Shown here piece by piece: positions 22,664 through 34,832 of a DNA stretch of 64,000 nt. The stretch is from the NCBI RefSeq assembly GCF_016920785.2, contig NW_024609879.1, forward strand, positions 14,819,145-14,883,144, written 5' to 3'. The translations under genes and the position numbers were made by a program. Each line of letters starts with the position of its first letter. Position 1 is the first letter of the stretch. This stretch comes from Ixodes scapularis (Eukaryota; Arthropoda; Arachnida; Ixodida; Ixodidae). The notes below the pieces were generated by a model, which was not told the origin of the DNA, did no database searches, and saw only the letters and a program-made list of their open reading frames with translations.

Positions 22664-24778
22664 ATGAACCCCAAAGGAAAAAAGTTTCGGACAGTCCAAA
22701 AGTATGGAAAACGCTGGAAAGCGAGAAACAAGAGTGTGAAGCTAGCTTTGGAGGTGGAGGTCTCCGACCACGCCGTTTTTCCCGAAACGGTTACTCGATC
22801 GGCTATTCAATGTGCCTCTGATGATAGCGAGACCTCTTCTAAGCACCTTGAAGACAATATCACCTCATTGAATGGTGCAAGTACAGACGCGACGGCATCT
22901 GCTTCAGTGTCCAACATACAGTTGTGCATTTCGGAACCAGGTCCGAGTAACGATGAAATCGCACGACGATGGAGAAAAAGAGTCGATGTGCTGGATGCTT
23001 TGTCGTGGACTTCAGCCACAAAGCGTAAATTCGAGCTTCTGAATCACGCCAGTGACGACGACGCAGATTCTGAACCGTCGTTTTTTATAGTGAACAAAAA
23101 GTTGCTCAACGACCTGCTTTCTTGTGCCGACTAAACCCAGTGCGGAATGACAACACTTCGGGTGGAGCCTGCCAACTGCCTGGGACTTGCAACAAAGATG
23201 CAACTCTTTTGAGATGTGTGTGGCATTATTAACAGTGAGTGGTCATCCCCAAGATGCAATGGAGCACAGAAGGGGACCCCCTTTGAAGCCAACATGCGCG
23301 CTCCGAGGGCTCAGCAGTCCATTGGGAAAAAGGAAACTGCAATCAACGACATCTTCTCACAGATGAATATCTCCTATCGAGAGCTTCACCATGGGTCCTA
23401 CCCAGAGGCTGCAAAAGAAATACAGCCACCCTGCTTCCACGTCAGCAGCCACAGAGATTGAGACAGAAAGTGCACAGATGCTGGAAGAGATCTACAGGGA
23501 GCTAGGCGGTGCACCGGGAAACATTGTTGTCATGTATGACAGAACATGGTTGACAAGAGGACACAAGAGCCATGTTGGCGTGGGGCGTGTAATTCAACTT
23601 GATTCAGGCCTGGTCTTGGACCACTGTGTTTTATCTAACTATTGCCATGGCTGTTCCATTGGCCCCAAGCCTCGTGACTGCCGATACCCGCAGTGGCTCC
23701 AGGAGCACAAGCCTGAATGCCAAAAAAAAAAACTATGTGTGCAATCTGGACAGATGAAACTGATGGCAGCCAACACCGTGTTTGAGCGGTTGCACTTGAA
23801 GCACCAACTTGGCTACTCAAATGTACTTTGTGATGGAGACAGCCGTGCATTCACTGTTCTCAACGAGGGCAGAGTGTATGGGTTTATACTTATTAAGAAA
23901 CAAGAGTGTGTAAACCATGTGAAGAAGAGGATGGGCACGGCTCTATGAAACCAGGTCGAAAAGAACAAAAGCAAAAATCGTGAGCTCAGCGTGAGTGGTG
24001 AAGGACAACTGACACAGGGCCTGATTAAAAAAACTCACTAACTATTACAGCTCGGCCATCAAGGGCCATCCCAATGACATCCGTGGCATGGAGAAGGCCA
24101 TCATGGCTATGTACTATCACATTACATCACAAGCTCTTTCCCGTCGGGACAGACTCGTGGTGCACGTTCAACTGTGCAGCCGCCAAGGGAGCGGCTGTCC
24201 CTCCACACAAGCACAAGCTCCCAGCGCAAGTTCAGGCAGCACTTTTGCTGATCTACACGCACCTCTTGGCAAGGCAGCTCCTTGAAAGGTACCAGCAGGG
24301 CAAAACTCAAAATGCCATCGACAGCCTGAACAATGTCATCTGGACCATCCAGTCCAAGAGTCAGTTTGCCTCTCTGATGAGTGTTGAAACTGCTGTTGCA
24401 GAGGCAGTCTGCAGGTTTAATAGTGGGTGCAGAAAGGCCCTGCAAGCCATCACCTGTCAACTGGGGTTCAATCCGGGCTCGTGCTCTCTGCGAAAGGCAG
24501 CCGAAAAGGATGCACGGCGGATCAAGAAGGCCAGGCCAACAGAGTGCACGGAGCAGCTTCAAAAAACTGAAGACAGTGGCAAGGCGCCATCTGAGCATAC
24601 CTTCCACATGAAAGGACTACCGCCCAGGCGAATTCTAGGTGTTCCATGTTCCAGAACAAAGAAACTTTTGCATAGTTTTCCCCAGGTTCTATCTTTAGGC
24701 AACTGTCCATACTCAACCCTCCGGCATTTCATGCACAATGATGATAGAATGCTTCTGTCTTTTGCCCATAATACTTGA
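22664..24778 (+). pseudogene. Mutator-like transposase (copy A), nearly full length but broken
   Basis: A plus-strand gene starting MNPKGKKFRTVQKYGKRW at 22664. Its first frame runs to 23461 with stops at 23132 and about 23211 and includes a zinc-ribbon-like segment ending CGIINSEWSSPR. After a frameshift near 23395 come the catalytic blocks: MYDRTWLTRGHKSHVGVG (first Asp), VLSNYCHGCSIGPKP, LCDGDSRAF (second Asp) and CVNHVKKRMGTAL. A stop at 23946 and two more frame changes (near 24050 and 24145) precede DSWCTFN, GKTQNAIDSLNNVIW and the basic C-terminal tail. This is the Mutator-like family common in tick and other arthropod genomes, a DDE cut-and-paste transposase. Three stops and at least three frameshifts make it inactive. 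Copies B (15.1 kb), C (33.7 kb) and D (61.06 kb) are related. Confidence 0.8.
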
Positions 24779-27700
24779 GACATGGAGCAGTGCTATAAAG
24801 CTATCAATTTGAATGTCTCTTCCATAAATATTTTTATTAACATTTTTTTAATGGTTTGCATGTAAAAACAAAGGAATTTTATAAATTTTTTTTATGCTTA
24901 CAGAGATTGCAAAAATAAACAGCTTCTTTGCAAAGAATGGGTCTTTGTAAGTGTAGTGACATAACCATCTTCTGCATTTTTTAACAGATTAACTAATTTT
25001 GGGTTAAATTTCTAATTATACTTAACCTCATAACTTCAAAACTATAAAAGGTATCCTTAAAGTAATTCCGTTTGTGAAATTGCCAGAATTACCTGCATAT
25101 ATGTTCAAAATTTTAATCAATATAGTGCCTAAATATTGAATATAACTTTGACTGCCACGTTCCACCTTAAACATCTATCTAAGTGAACGCAAAATGAGAC
25201 AAGGGACATGTCTGACATGCTTTTGTGCGTCCCTTGTCTCCGTTTGAGTTTGCATACCAAGATTTAAAGCTTCCGCCACAGTGACTTCCGCAGCTTTCGT
25301 CGTCGCGGAGACGCAGCGGCATTGCAGATGACCTAGCGGGTCGACGGCTCGTTCTACAGTTTACAGGACAGGTGTTTGGCGGTTCGGTTCTACTCCGACT
25401 CTGGCTCTCAACTCAACAGCGCCTCTCATAGTTCAACCAGGCATGGTCAGCCTGGGTCAGCGCGGCGCGGCCGGCTGGCCTCGTTAGACCACCCAACGAC
25501 TTCGAAGTTAGGCCTAGGATTGTCACAAAAACAAAGGCGCCTTTTCCTTGAAGCGGTAAACGAATCTCATTCCCTTTTCATTCTACTTTTAAGTTATGTT
25601 AGGTGTGCTTCAATGTAAGCATGTGCACCGAGTGTTTGTGACAATTTTGACCTAGAATAATTGTGCTCAATCACGGTTTTTCATTTACCGGAAGTGTAAA
25701 TTGAGCCGATGAATGAGGAGCCATGCTTGAAAACGATGTACAATGTTAACTTCTACCTGGGTGGCTTAAAAAGAAACTGGTTATGGCTGGATGTGAGGCT
25801 GGTCCCAATGCAGTGGTAAGCACTTAGAGTGCCTTTCTGAACTGAATGTAAGCAATTTAGTGAGCAATGAAACGAGTGACGGCGACAAGCTACAAGTGCC
25901 GACGAGTGACGCAGATTTCTCACTGTGGCTGGTTGCATCGCTTGATTTTTGGATTTTCGAAAATGTTGCTCATCATCTTGGTCGCTTGCTCCTTTCGCTT
26001 TCATAAGGTGCGTCTCATCACACGGCTCAGTGACAGCGGGTCCTCGTCGCTGTCACTTGTCTCATTGCTTGGCAATCGCTTACATGAAGTACACCGCCCT
26101 ACACTTTTCTGCACCAATGCAAGAGGTGCATGTAAATCCAACGAAGCTTTTATACACCACGAGAGTTCTCTTGACCAACTCATATTGGCGATTGTTTTCA
26201 CCCCGTCGATTACATTTATGCAAAATGGGGGCTGCTGGTTCATCATATAAATCAAGCATTTCTGTGTTGCGTTAAGAAATACTGCTATCCTAGAGTTTAT
26301 GCTATAGGAATCTATCACTTGTGATAAATCTGTTAATTTCTACTTTTAGCCCCTGCCCCTCCAGATACAACATCCGGCATAAAGCAGTGTTTCGGATCTT
26401 CTTCCAAGACCTGAGGCAGGTCGTCATTCAATCCAGGAGTCGGCAGTGCCTCACGGGCGTGTTGCTGGTGCTCCTTACTGAATGGTGCTACTTAGAGACA
26501 AGTGATCATGCTTGAGAAAGGCAAGGATGGCCGCCGTCGGTACACATGCTGTTTTTACTTTTGCTCGAATCCACCTCTTTTAAAAAGGCCCTCCAAAAGT
26601 ATTTGAGCGTCGACTTTTTTTTGCGGTTTCTACACGCTAGTGATCCCAGAAACCCAGTGGACAACGAAAGAGTTTAAAAATATTAGCACATCATATTTTA
26701 ATTTGACAACTCGGAAACACCTCCTCCGACGGTGGCGCCGCGAAATGCCGAATGCGCGCGGATAACGACGCTCCCTTTCACTATACGTCACATTCTCTGG
26801 GTTTCGTGATTGGTGAGAGCCGTCCCAGGAATTTTGAAGCTAAATAAAGTATACCACACGTTAACCATCATTATTTCTCTAACAAGTCCTTTTTATAGAG
26901 CTACTAAAGTTGGAAAGTAAAGTTCAAAAAAGGCGAAAACAATGCCTTGTCGCTCATGCGTGCCTCCCAGCGGTGTCCGCGACGTACCATTGCGAGCAGA
27001 CGACAAGTGATCTGTGCAGACAACGCGCATCGTATTTTCACTTGTGCGCCCCCGGTACCGGTCAACTAAAAGCAGTACGAGGAGCGAGGGGGACCCTTAT
27101 TTTCTTTTAGTGCTGTGACAGACTTTTCACTGTTTGAGTGAAGTGCAGCGACGGGACCCAGCTTATATGGTGCCCAACCGCTCACCAGTTTGTACCTCCT
27201 ACTCACCGAGGTGGTTCCGGTGGCGGAGTTGCAGGAGACAAGTCTTCCGCGGCTGTCGACGCGGACTGAGGCAGAGGCACGTCGCGGCGTTTGCGTGGAG
27301 TGTCTTCGTACGGCGCGACGCCCAGATCCGCACTCAAAATCCGATAAGGCCGGTAAATTCATCGATGATGGCAACCCGATCCCAAAGCTACGATGGTTGC
27401 AGCTAGGCCTAATGGCCGATGAGCCGACCGGGCCCAACGACCGGGCCGACGGGCTATCAACCAAACTCGCGTCTGATTGGCCAGCCGCTTTGCTCCAATC
27501 GCTAAACTGTTTCATTTTACGTCATGAAGCGCAATGTTTTGCTTATTTAAAGTTGTTTTCTGGAATATTTATTTTGCTAATAACTCACAAAATATTGCTA
27601 ATTTCTGTAATATTTTTTTTCCTCGGCGTTCCTGCTTCCATGGAGCTACGTTTCAGCGCGAACTTCAGACCGGTCAGAGAATTGTTGGTGGGCCCCTTTT

Positions 27701-27869
27701 AAGAAATGCAGTTTGCATGTGCATATCCCTCGATGCTTCTTTAGTCCGTGTCAACTATAATGTCCTACACAGTCAAGGTTAGAGGAGCTCCTGCAGTGCT
27801 CCAAGTCTGTCAATGCTAGTTTCTCTAGACAATGCAAATCAGATGCAATGGATGCTCTCGCAACAGTGC
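24779..27869. other. 3.1 kb without a recognised gene
   Basis: 24800-25200 is AT-rich. A small hairpin (GAGACAAGGGAC at about 25197 and its complement at about 25229) is present. 25270-25520 and 27130-27510 are GC-rich with unassigned frames on both strands. Confidence 0.35.
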
Positions 27870-29460
27870 TGGAATGAAGCACTGCTGGCGCGCTGGAATC
27901 CGACCCTGCAGCGCTACTCCTCCAGCCGAGTTCCGAAAGGGCTCGGGCAACAAGGTTACAGACATGCTCTCTCGGGCGCCCCAGGATGGTGGTTGAGAGG
28001 AGAAGACGCAACCGGTGAGGGGCGAGGAGCGCTGGAGGGAAGGAAGAACATCTCCGGGCGCGGTAGAGAAGCCCTCCGCGATGGCGGGAAAGCGAGAGAA
28101 TGGCTCGGTGGAGGGGACGCAGCCGGAGCGCATAGCAGCGGTGGGTCACTCGACGAGAGAGCAAAGGATTGTAGGTTGGGGTGAAGTGGTAAGCAAGGAA
28201 GAGCTTGTCGAGGCCCAGGGAGCACATAGATTTTGTCAGCAAGTGTTGGAAAAATTTGCAGAAATTGCGGTTGACACCGGGAACAGTGACGGGCGAATCG
28301 GTACGCTGTTTGATTCGTATCTGCTGGACGAAGATGGGCTGTTGCTCTGCTATATCCATGCAATCAATGAAGAGGAGGGGAATGACCCTCGCTTCAAGGT
28401 TGCGATTCCTAGGAAGCTATGCGGGAAGTTTATCAGATACTTCCACGACTCGGCTCTGGCCAGTCATTACAGCGGCAGCAAGACTTTTCAAAAGTTATGT
28501 CGCGTCGCAACCTGGCCAGGAATGAGGCAGGGCGTATTTCGGTACAGTCATAGCTGTCCAGATTGCCAAAAGGCGAAACCGAGAGGCGGGAAGCCTCCGG
28601 GGTTGATGCAGCCGGTGACAAGTCACTACCCGTGGGAGATAGTCACGTGCGACATAGTTAGCCCGCTGCCGAGGAGTCCCCGGGAAAATCAGTACCTTTT
28701 GGTGATCACTAACCATTTCTCGAAGTGGGTGGAGCTGTATCTTTCGAGAAAACTGATCTCGGAGCGAATCTGGGAAAAGTTGTTGGACATTTTCAGGCGT
28801 TTCGGCACACCCAAGTGTCTCGTCAGCGATAATGGCCTAGTTATTTCACCACTAATCTTCGTGAACTCCTGCTTGGCCATCAATATCAAGCACAAGGGGA
28901 CGACACCACACCATCCTCAGGCCGATATCACTTAGGAGTGAATCGCAACCTGAAGAGCATGCGGATCATGTTGACGGAGAAACACCGGGACTGAGACGAG
29001 CACAATGCCGAGATGGGCTTCACCATTTGAACGACAGTGAACCGATCGACCAGGTTTACACCAGCGTTCCTGAACCCGAGTAAGGAGCTGCAATCTCCAC
29101 AGGAAATGGGTAAAGAAACAGCGACGGAGTACCGGGTCACACCTTCTACGTACGCGGCCGTGCTCAAAAGCCGCTTGACGGGCGCATTGCAACGCGCTAG
29201 AGTAAACCTCAATGCTGCAAGAATCGAGCAGGCGGCGCAGTACAATAAGAGCCGTCAACACCTGGAATAGAATGTCGGATACCTGGTTCTGAGGAGAACG
29301 CACCCACTCAGTAATGCAGCTTGCGGTTTCGCAGCATCGCTGGATCCGAAGTGAGATGGGCCCTACGAGCTAAGGACGCGAGTGTTGCAGCTTTTGTACA
29401 GACTCGCTCGGCCGGATTCAACCGTGGAGTATGGTTCTGTTCACATGGCCAATTTAAAGT
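27870..29460 (+). pseudogene. Ty3/gypsy pol fragment: RNase H end, integrase, GPY/F
   Basis: A retrotransposon polyprotein fragment. 27880-27990 holds the end of RNase H (ALLARWNPTLQRYSS, then in another frame FRKGSGNKVTDMLSRAP). A 306-codon frame (28015-28935) covers a linker, the H2C2 zinc finger (H...H...C-x2-C around YSHSCPDCQKAKP) and the integrase core with CDIVSP (first Asp) and SDNGL (second Asp). Frameshifts near 28930 and 29030 lead to the tail with ERVNRNLKSMR. The GPY/F module (DGPYELRTRV ... LYRLARPDSTVEYGSV) ends near 29455. The upstream RT and both LTRs are missing or unrecognised. Confidence 0.75.
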
Positions 29461-30104
29461 GGTACTAGCTTTGCGATCAGGACAGCGGTGGACGAGAAGC
29501 TGTTAATGAGGATGGGGAATGCCCCGCCCCATCTCGGCCGGACGATAAGCGCAGTCCAGAGCACGAATGAAGCGTGGTGGCCGAACGGTGCATGACACCG
29601 TAGCTGACCTCACCTCTCACAGGAGTTTCTGCCGTCACTAAAATCTGCGGAGCAGGGTGTAGCCCATTTCTGTATTCTTAATTGTATTTCCTCCCCACAT
29701 AACGCCTTTCTGGAACAGCGCCGGACGGGGACGACCCCTTCCAAGAGGCCTGCCAGGGCAGAACAAGGGCGCTAACACTCCCCCTGGTACTCGCGGTGGG
29801 CACCCTGGGTAGAAGTGGCCTGACTGCCGGGGCCGCCAACCCTGGAGGTGGCCCCAGCAACGGACACCGGATGGCGGGGCCAGGCAGTGCCAGATGGGCT
29901 CTGCGGGTTCTCCAAACCCCGCAAGCACAAGCGGTCGTGCACATTCACCTCGGAACGGTTCAGGACCATCCGCGCGTGGAGGACCAGCTGCACTAGGCCC
30001 CCTTCCCATGCAGCGGCGAAACCCCAAAGGAACGGGGAAGGATACTTCCCGCAGGGTTTACGGGCCTGGAGCCGATGGCCAGGCCACACCGTGGCAACCT
30101 GGAT
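29461..30104. other. GC-rich segment between two gypsy fragments
   Basis: Open on both strands for 60-130 codons, proline/arginine-rich in all frames, and not assignable. It may be gag-derived or an LTR remnant. Confidence 0.3.
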
Positions 30105-30566
30105 GACGTGAATGACGAGTCATCACCTACGCAAGTCGGACACTGTCCAGGGAGGAGAGAAATTACTTCACGATCGAAAAAGAATGTCTTGCAGTCGTCT
30201 GGGCAATCACAAAGTTTCGTCCGTACTTGTATGGGAGCTTGTTCCGCATAGTCACGGACCACCACTCGCTCTACTGGCTTGCGAACCTCAAGCACCCTTC
30301 AGAACACCTCGCTCGAAAGTCTGACTGCAGGAGTTCAACATCACTGTGGTCTACAAGTCAGGCCGCAAGCAGAGCAATGCCGACTGCTTATCCAGAGCCC
30401 CTGTCGAGACAACTCCCGGCACCAGCGACAAAGATGGGTGCTTCCTAGGCGCAGTGAACACCAACGACATGGCACGATGCCAAAGAGGTGATCCTGAGCT
30501 GCTCGCGCTAATCGAGCACCTCGAAGGACGAGGGGGTACTATACCCCGTCTCGTCTTCCACATATC
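30105..30566 (+). pseudogene. Ty3/gypsy RNase H fragment
   Basis: The plus strand encodes RVITYASRTLS, REERNYFTIEKECLAVVWA, FRIVTDHHSLYWLANL and, after a frameshift near 30320, VYKSGRKQSNADCLSRAP and NDMARCQRGDPELLALIE. These are the ordered blocks of gypsy RNase H and the following connection, with the catalytic Glu in EKE and Asp in TDH. It is cut off exactly where Merlin copy 2 starts (30567). It lies downstream of an integrase fragment although RNase H precedes integrase in pol, so the two fragments come from different or rearranged elements. Confidence 0.75.
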
Positions 30567-31316
30567 TTGTGCATTCATTCTTTTCTATTTTTTCGACCAC
30601 ACCAAATTCTGAAGTCGACTTTTTCCCTCCTCCAATCCAATGCGTTGTTTGTTATTAAATTAACAAATCCGCTTTAAATAAGGATTAAAGATATTGTGCC
30701 ATCCTCTAGGGTAAAACACCAAAAAAGAAAACAAACAAGTAACATTGCACGCAGCTCGGCCACTCCTCTTAGCAGCAAACATGCTGTCGGAGCATCCAAT
30801 AACTCCCTTCTTCGTGTTTTTTTTCTTTTTTTTTTTTACTTTGTTTTTTTGGGATCGATTACTCTTTTCTTTGTAACAATGCCGTTGCAACTGTTGTGGT
30901 CAAACGATTGGCGTTTGTTTTGTCTCCCGGTGGGGTGGTCCGACCGATTAACCAATGAGTTTGTTAGAATGCTGTCACGAGCTATAAAACGGCGGATTAA
31001 ATAAAAAATAAATATAAAGGAGTAAGCAGCTCTGCTCGCTCACCCCCTTGTCACTTTATTCTTCCAGTAGCCAGCATCGCAGCGCCATGGCGTTTAACAT
31101 GTGCCGTCTTCATGATGCCGTAAAAGACCCTCTTGAAGTGATTAATTTGCTTCAGGATATGGACCTGCTCCTGGGTTCTTGTGTGTGTCCACAGTGCAAA
31201 GCTGCATTGACGCTGCAAGTTCGCGCTAAATCTGTGGATGGCTACGCATGGAGGTGGGGTGTATAGATGACTAGTGAGGTGCCTAAGAGGAAGCCGTTGA
31301 AGGTTCAGTGCCGGGG
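30567..31316 (+). mobile_element. Merlin-like element, copy 2, N-terminal part
   Basis: The better preserved partner of 18441-19393. ATG at 31087 opens a 60-codon frame: MAFNMCRLHDAVKDPLEVI, VCPQCKAALTLQVRAKSV, DGYAWRW, then a stop at 31264. In the same frame beyond the stop, VQCRGKVSVRNSLLF follows. CPxCxxxMTLxxR, DGYxWRC and a CxxxxSVRxGSxF block are typical of ISXO2-like (Merlin) transposase N-termini, which form a zinc ribbon. The DDE domain is missing. The copy interrupts a gypsy RNase H fragment, so it landed there or the two were joined by rearrangement. Confidence 0.6.
30983..30989 (+). promoter_or_regulatory. TATA box of Merlin copy 2
   Basis: TATAAAA followed by CGGCGGAT, about 100 bp before the ATG at 31087 and conserved with copy 1. 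Confidence 0.45.
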
Positions 31317-31606
31317 CAAGGTCTCAGTACGAAACAGTTTGCTTTTTAGGGATCGCACCCAACGCTTCGCAAACATTCGAGTCCGAATGTTTGCGAAACC
31401 CGTGCGTCTTCAAAAAAGGCGCTCTGCGTGGCTCTACGAAGTCAGTTCTTTGCCAGCGCTCGATCGTGCTACTATGCCGACTTCCGATTCTCACCTACAA
31501 CGCCTGTTATTATTCTTATTTTGTTTTGGACACAATTTTGCCCCATTAAACATTTATTTCTTCCTGTTTATTTATTGTTCTTTTCTTCACCACCCGTGAC
31601 AATGTC
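31317..31606. other. No gene recognised
   Basis: Spacer with a T-rich end. A 12-13-bp inverted pair (GCAAACATTCGA...GAATGTTTGC) lies at about 31368-31396. Confidence 0.4.
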
Positions 31607-31860
31607 TGTCTGAAACAAAGCAATATGATGGCAGCCAAACATTTCCAGTGCTGAGCAAGTTCTTCAGCAAGCTTCTTTGCTTGCCACATTCTAGTGTAGT
31701 GCAACAGTGGAGAGAGTATTCTCTCAAATTAACATGATGAATACAAAGAGAAGGAACAATTTGGTTACAGAAACTTTTAAAGCTACCCTTCGCGCTAAGC
31801 AAGCTTTAGGCGGCGCGAACTGCTACGACTTTAGTGAATCAACAGTACATGGATCGCATG
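31607..31860 (+). pseudogene. hAT transposase C-terminal dimerisation fragment
   Basis: The plus strand reads FPVLSKFFSKLLCLPHSS and then, after a frameshift near 31695, VERVFSQINMMNTKRRNNL and ATLRAKQAL. The YPxLSxFxxxLLxLPHSSAxxERVFSxxNxxKTKxRNxL string is the C-terminal hAT dimerisation region. Only this last part is present. It resembles the C-terminus of the 59.3-60.56 kb copy but differs enough to be another family member. Confidence 0.7.
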
Positions 31861-33680
31861 ACAAAAGATGTATGCCACGTAAATATGTAGCCACAATGCA
31901 AGTGTGATTTTTTTTGTCTATCTCTTTCCACATTTTTAAGCTTTTTGCATTTTGGCAAAAGCTGTGGCAGACCTTGTTCATGGGAATTTGGTGCAAATGG
32001 CACAGCACTTCCATCACTGGATTCCCACTTCTTTAAGGCTTCATAATAGAAAAGGCTAAACTTTACTATGTGCCACACCCTCGTTGCAGAGTGAAATTCT
32101 CATGAAAAGCAGATAATGTTCTTCGTATTTTCTTGTCTTTTCGAGATGGCAGAGGAGCCTGGCACAGGTTTTCCATCCGTCCACCCGCCGACGTGGGTCG
32201 GCGTGCTTGAATAAATGTTTTCAACTACAAATACAGCACGGCCAGGAAAACAGCAGACCGCGGGCAACAGAAGTTTACATATTTTCGAAAGTTGAAAATT
32301 TTGATTGCTTAAGAGGTGGAGATTACAGAACTTGCAAAGCTTTGTGGAGAGCAAGTTCTTTCAAAAAACCAATCACGTCATTGCGCGTAAAAATAATTGG
32401 AGGACAATAAACAAATTGTAGTGTTTGTGTTGTGTCTGACCACCAGTACCCTAAATGGAGAGACCCATGGAATACCGTCAAGCTCCCCAAAAGCAATGTC
32501 CAGAGTGCTGATGTCTGCAACAGAAGCTCGTGGCTCAGTGCACACCGTCGCGGTATTACTGCATTGGAACATCCGAGCATGTGGTGCGTTTATGCGTTGC
32601 TTCATTAAAGAAAGACATTTGAATGTGCCATGTCTGTTTATTCTGTTATTCGCAGCATCACTATCTGCCTCGTAAAAGCTGCCCGTTAAAGGACTAGTCA
32701 TGAAAGGCTCACAAACAGGCACATTTAAAAAGGCTGCAAGCATTTTTTATTCCTCCTTGCGATAACCCGAAAACGAGTAGTCTTTCAGGAGTGTTTGGAA
32801 CAAATGGTCACATTCCTCGTCACAGCCGTTCCAATGCTAGAACACAAACCCATCCTTGACGTCTATTACTCAAAACATTGTTGAACAAACAACTCTATCC
32901 CAAATTTTAAAAAAAAAATCTCGGTCTCTTTGTTTAGTGCTGTAGCAGAACGTAACACAACTATTCCTATAGAGGCTACTCACTCAGCCCTGAAGTTTTG
33001 AAGCGACACTTTTTACAGATGGTTAGATGCACTCTGGTCACTTCAAAAACAAGGGAATTTCGCTCAAGTTTGCAGAGTTCGCACTGTGTAGACAGTTGAT
33101 ACTGCGTAGACAACAAAATAATGGAACAAACTCGCCAGCAAAAAAGTCTGGACCGTAGAAAAACACCCACATCAATTAGGGTGACCGTGTTGGTTCATAC
33201 AAGTTTGCTACTGTCAGATTTTCTGCATTTGGGACTCACTCTTTGTTCAACTAGTTGGCTTCAAAAAGTAGGGACGCTGGCTTTGAAGACTGAAAAATCG
33301 CGAACAAGTTGATTTTAAAAAAATCATATTTTCGGGATGTATTTTTTTATGAACTACCTTCTCAGTAATTATCAGCACCGAATTCACCAGGAAAATATTG
33401 AAAAATAAATTTTTACGAGGCCCAAGTAACTCGTAAGCGGCTGTCAAACATCAAAATCAACCCCAATTTCGTGCGTTCACAGTTCCCGACTCGTTTGGCC
33501 GACCACCACCATCTTGGTCATGTTTTGAACGTGGTCTCTTTCTCTTCTTTTGCCTGGCTTTCAAACTGGCTTTTGCCACGTGGTTTCGGTGGCATTTTCT
33601 CACAACACAACTGCCAAGCCGTGACTGGACAAAGCACACACTCCTCGAGAGCGGGGGAGTCCCACAGAGGGCTCCATCAC
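31861..33680. other. 1.8 kb without a recognised gene
   Basis: Short frames on both strands without family motifs. Nothing I can support. Confidence 0.35.
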
Positions 33681-34185
33681 AAAACACATCAGGAGCACCT
33701 CAGGAATGTCGTAAGTCGGCCGCAGCATCAGCAGAGAAGATTTATTCAGAGTCTGCTGCTGCTGTGAAAGGTATCTTTGAGAACATAGATCCAACTTTTA
33801 CTAGGGACATTGCAGTGGTCTAATGGCACATGGCACAAGAGAGGCTTTGAAGCCTTTTTTGTGCAATGTGCCACCATAGTTTCTTGGAAGTTTTCCATGC
33901 CAGACAGTTAGCTGTTTCTTCATGTTAGGTGCAAAAGCAGTATTGCTGCAATTTTTCAGTGATGTGGCATGTGACATAAATGAACATTTGTTTAAGCCTT
34001 ATGTCTACAAGCTGTGCTCCTTTAAAGATTTCCTCATTGCATATTTTTCAGAATGCCTAGTGATGAAGCTCCATGGCCAAAAGCAGCATGCAGATGTCAC
34101 TGCAGTAATGTCAACGACAGCAAAAGTGAACCACATACTGGGAGAAAAAATAAACGACCTGCAAAAGCAAGAGAATTGAAGAGCC
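33681..34185 (+). pseudogene. Mutator-like transposase fragment (copy C), heavily decayed
   Basis: In shifting frames the plus strand gives SAAASAEKIYSESAAAVKGI, DPTFTRDIAVV and, one frame over, NGTWHKRGFEAFF, corresponding to the IYRELGG...NIVVMYDRTWLTRGHKSH segment of copy A. The first catalytic Asp is replaced (DxTW to NGTW in the frame read). Later GEKINDLQKQE may correspond to the GxGxLTxxxIxxLQ segment. Similarity is clear for about 40 codons and weak after that. Not functional. Confidence 0.5.
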
Positions 34186-34832
34186 AAGCAGTAAATAAGG
34201 TGTCAAACACACATTGCCCCATAAGTTCCCACACAGATTTCTCACAAAGCATGGGGTTAAGAAACCCTGTGGGTTACTCACACGGCTCCCACGAGACTGA
34301 TACTACACACACAGCTCCCCTAGACCCACACAGACTGTGCAAGGACCCATAGAGACTTGAACACCTACATAATTTCTGTGGGACCCACACGGTTAATAAC
34401 CCCACGGGGGTCTACGGGTTTTCGGAGTAGGGCATCAGTTCCCATGTCAGCATTGGGAACGTGATAGAATTTGAAACCGGCCTCATGCTAGACGCTGAAG
34501 TGCTCTGCAATCTATCTCGGCTGCCAGACTGAACCCAAGGCTGGGAGGAGAGCTACACTGGGTGGCTAGAAAACCACAGCTGCCAAAAAAATACTGATGC
34601 AAACTCGGCAAAGATATAAGTTGACGCCGCACTTGCTCGTTTAGGGCATTCATTTTTCAGAAAAACATGATTTGGACTACGCTATGCTGATATCAAAGGG
34701 GGACAGCAAAACTTTTCATGATCTAACTAAACGAAAACCTATGAATTTGTCCCCCTTAAAAAAAAAGCCTCAACCACGCCATAAGAAATAACAGGAAGGA
34801 CGTGGGAACATTCAAGACCTCTATGGGGAGTC
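34186..34832. other. No gene recognised
   Basis: Contains a small region where GTGGGT/CCCACA motifs repeat (34255-34420). No coding frame of note. Confidence 0.35.

Noticed and set aside
26639..26813. Possible MITE with GAAACCCAG/CTGGGTTTC ends
   Set aside because: Only about nine bases match and there is no target duplication.
29638..30111. GC-rich frames on both strands between gypsy fragments
   Set aside because: Open in several frames because of composition; no gag or zinc-knuckle motif seen.
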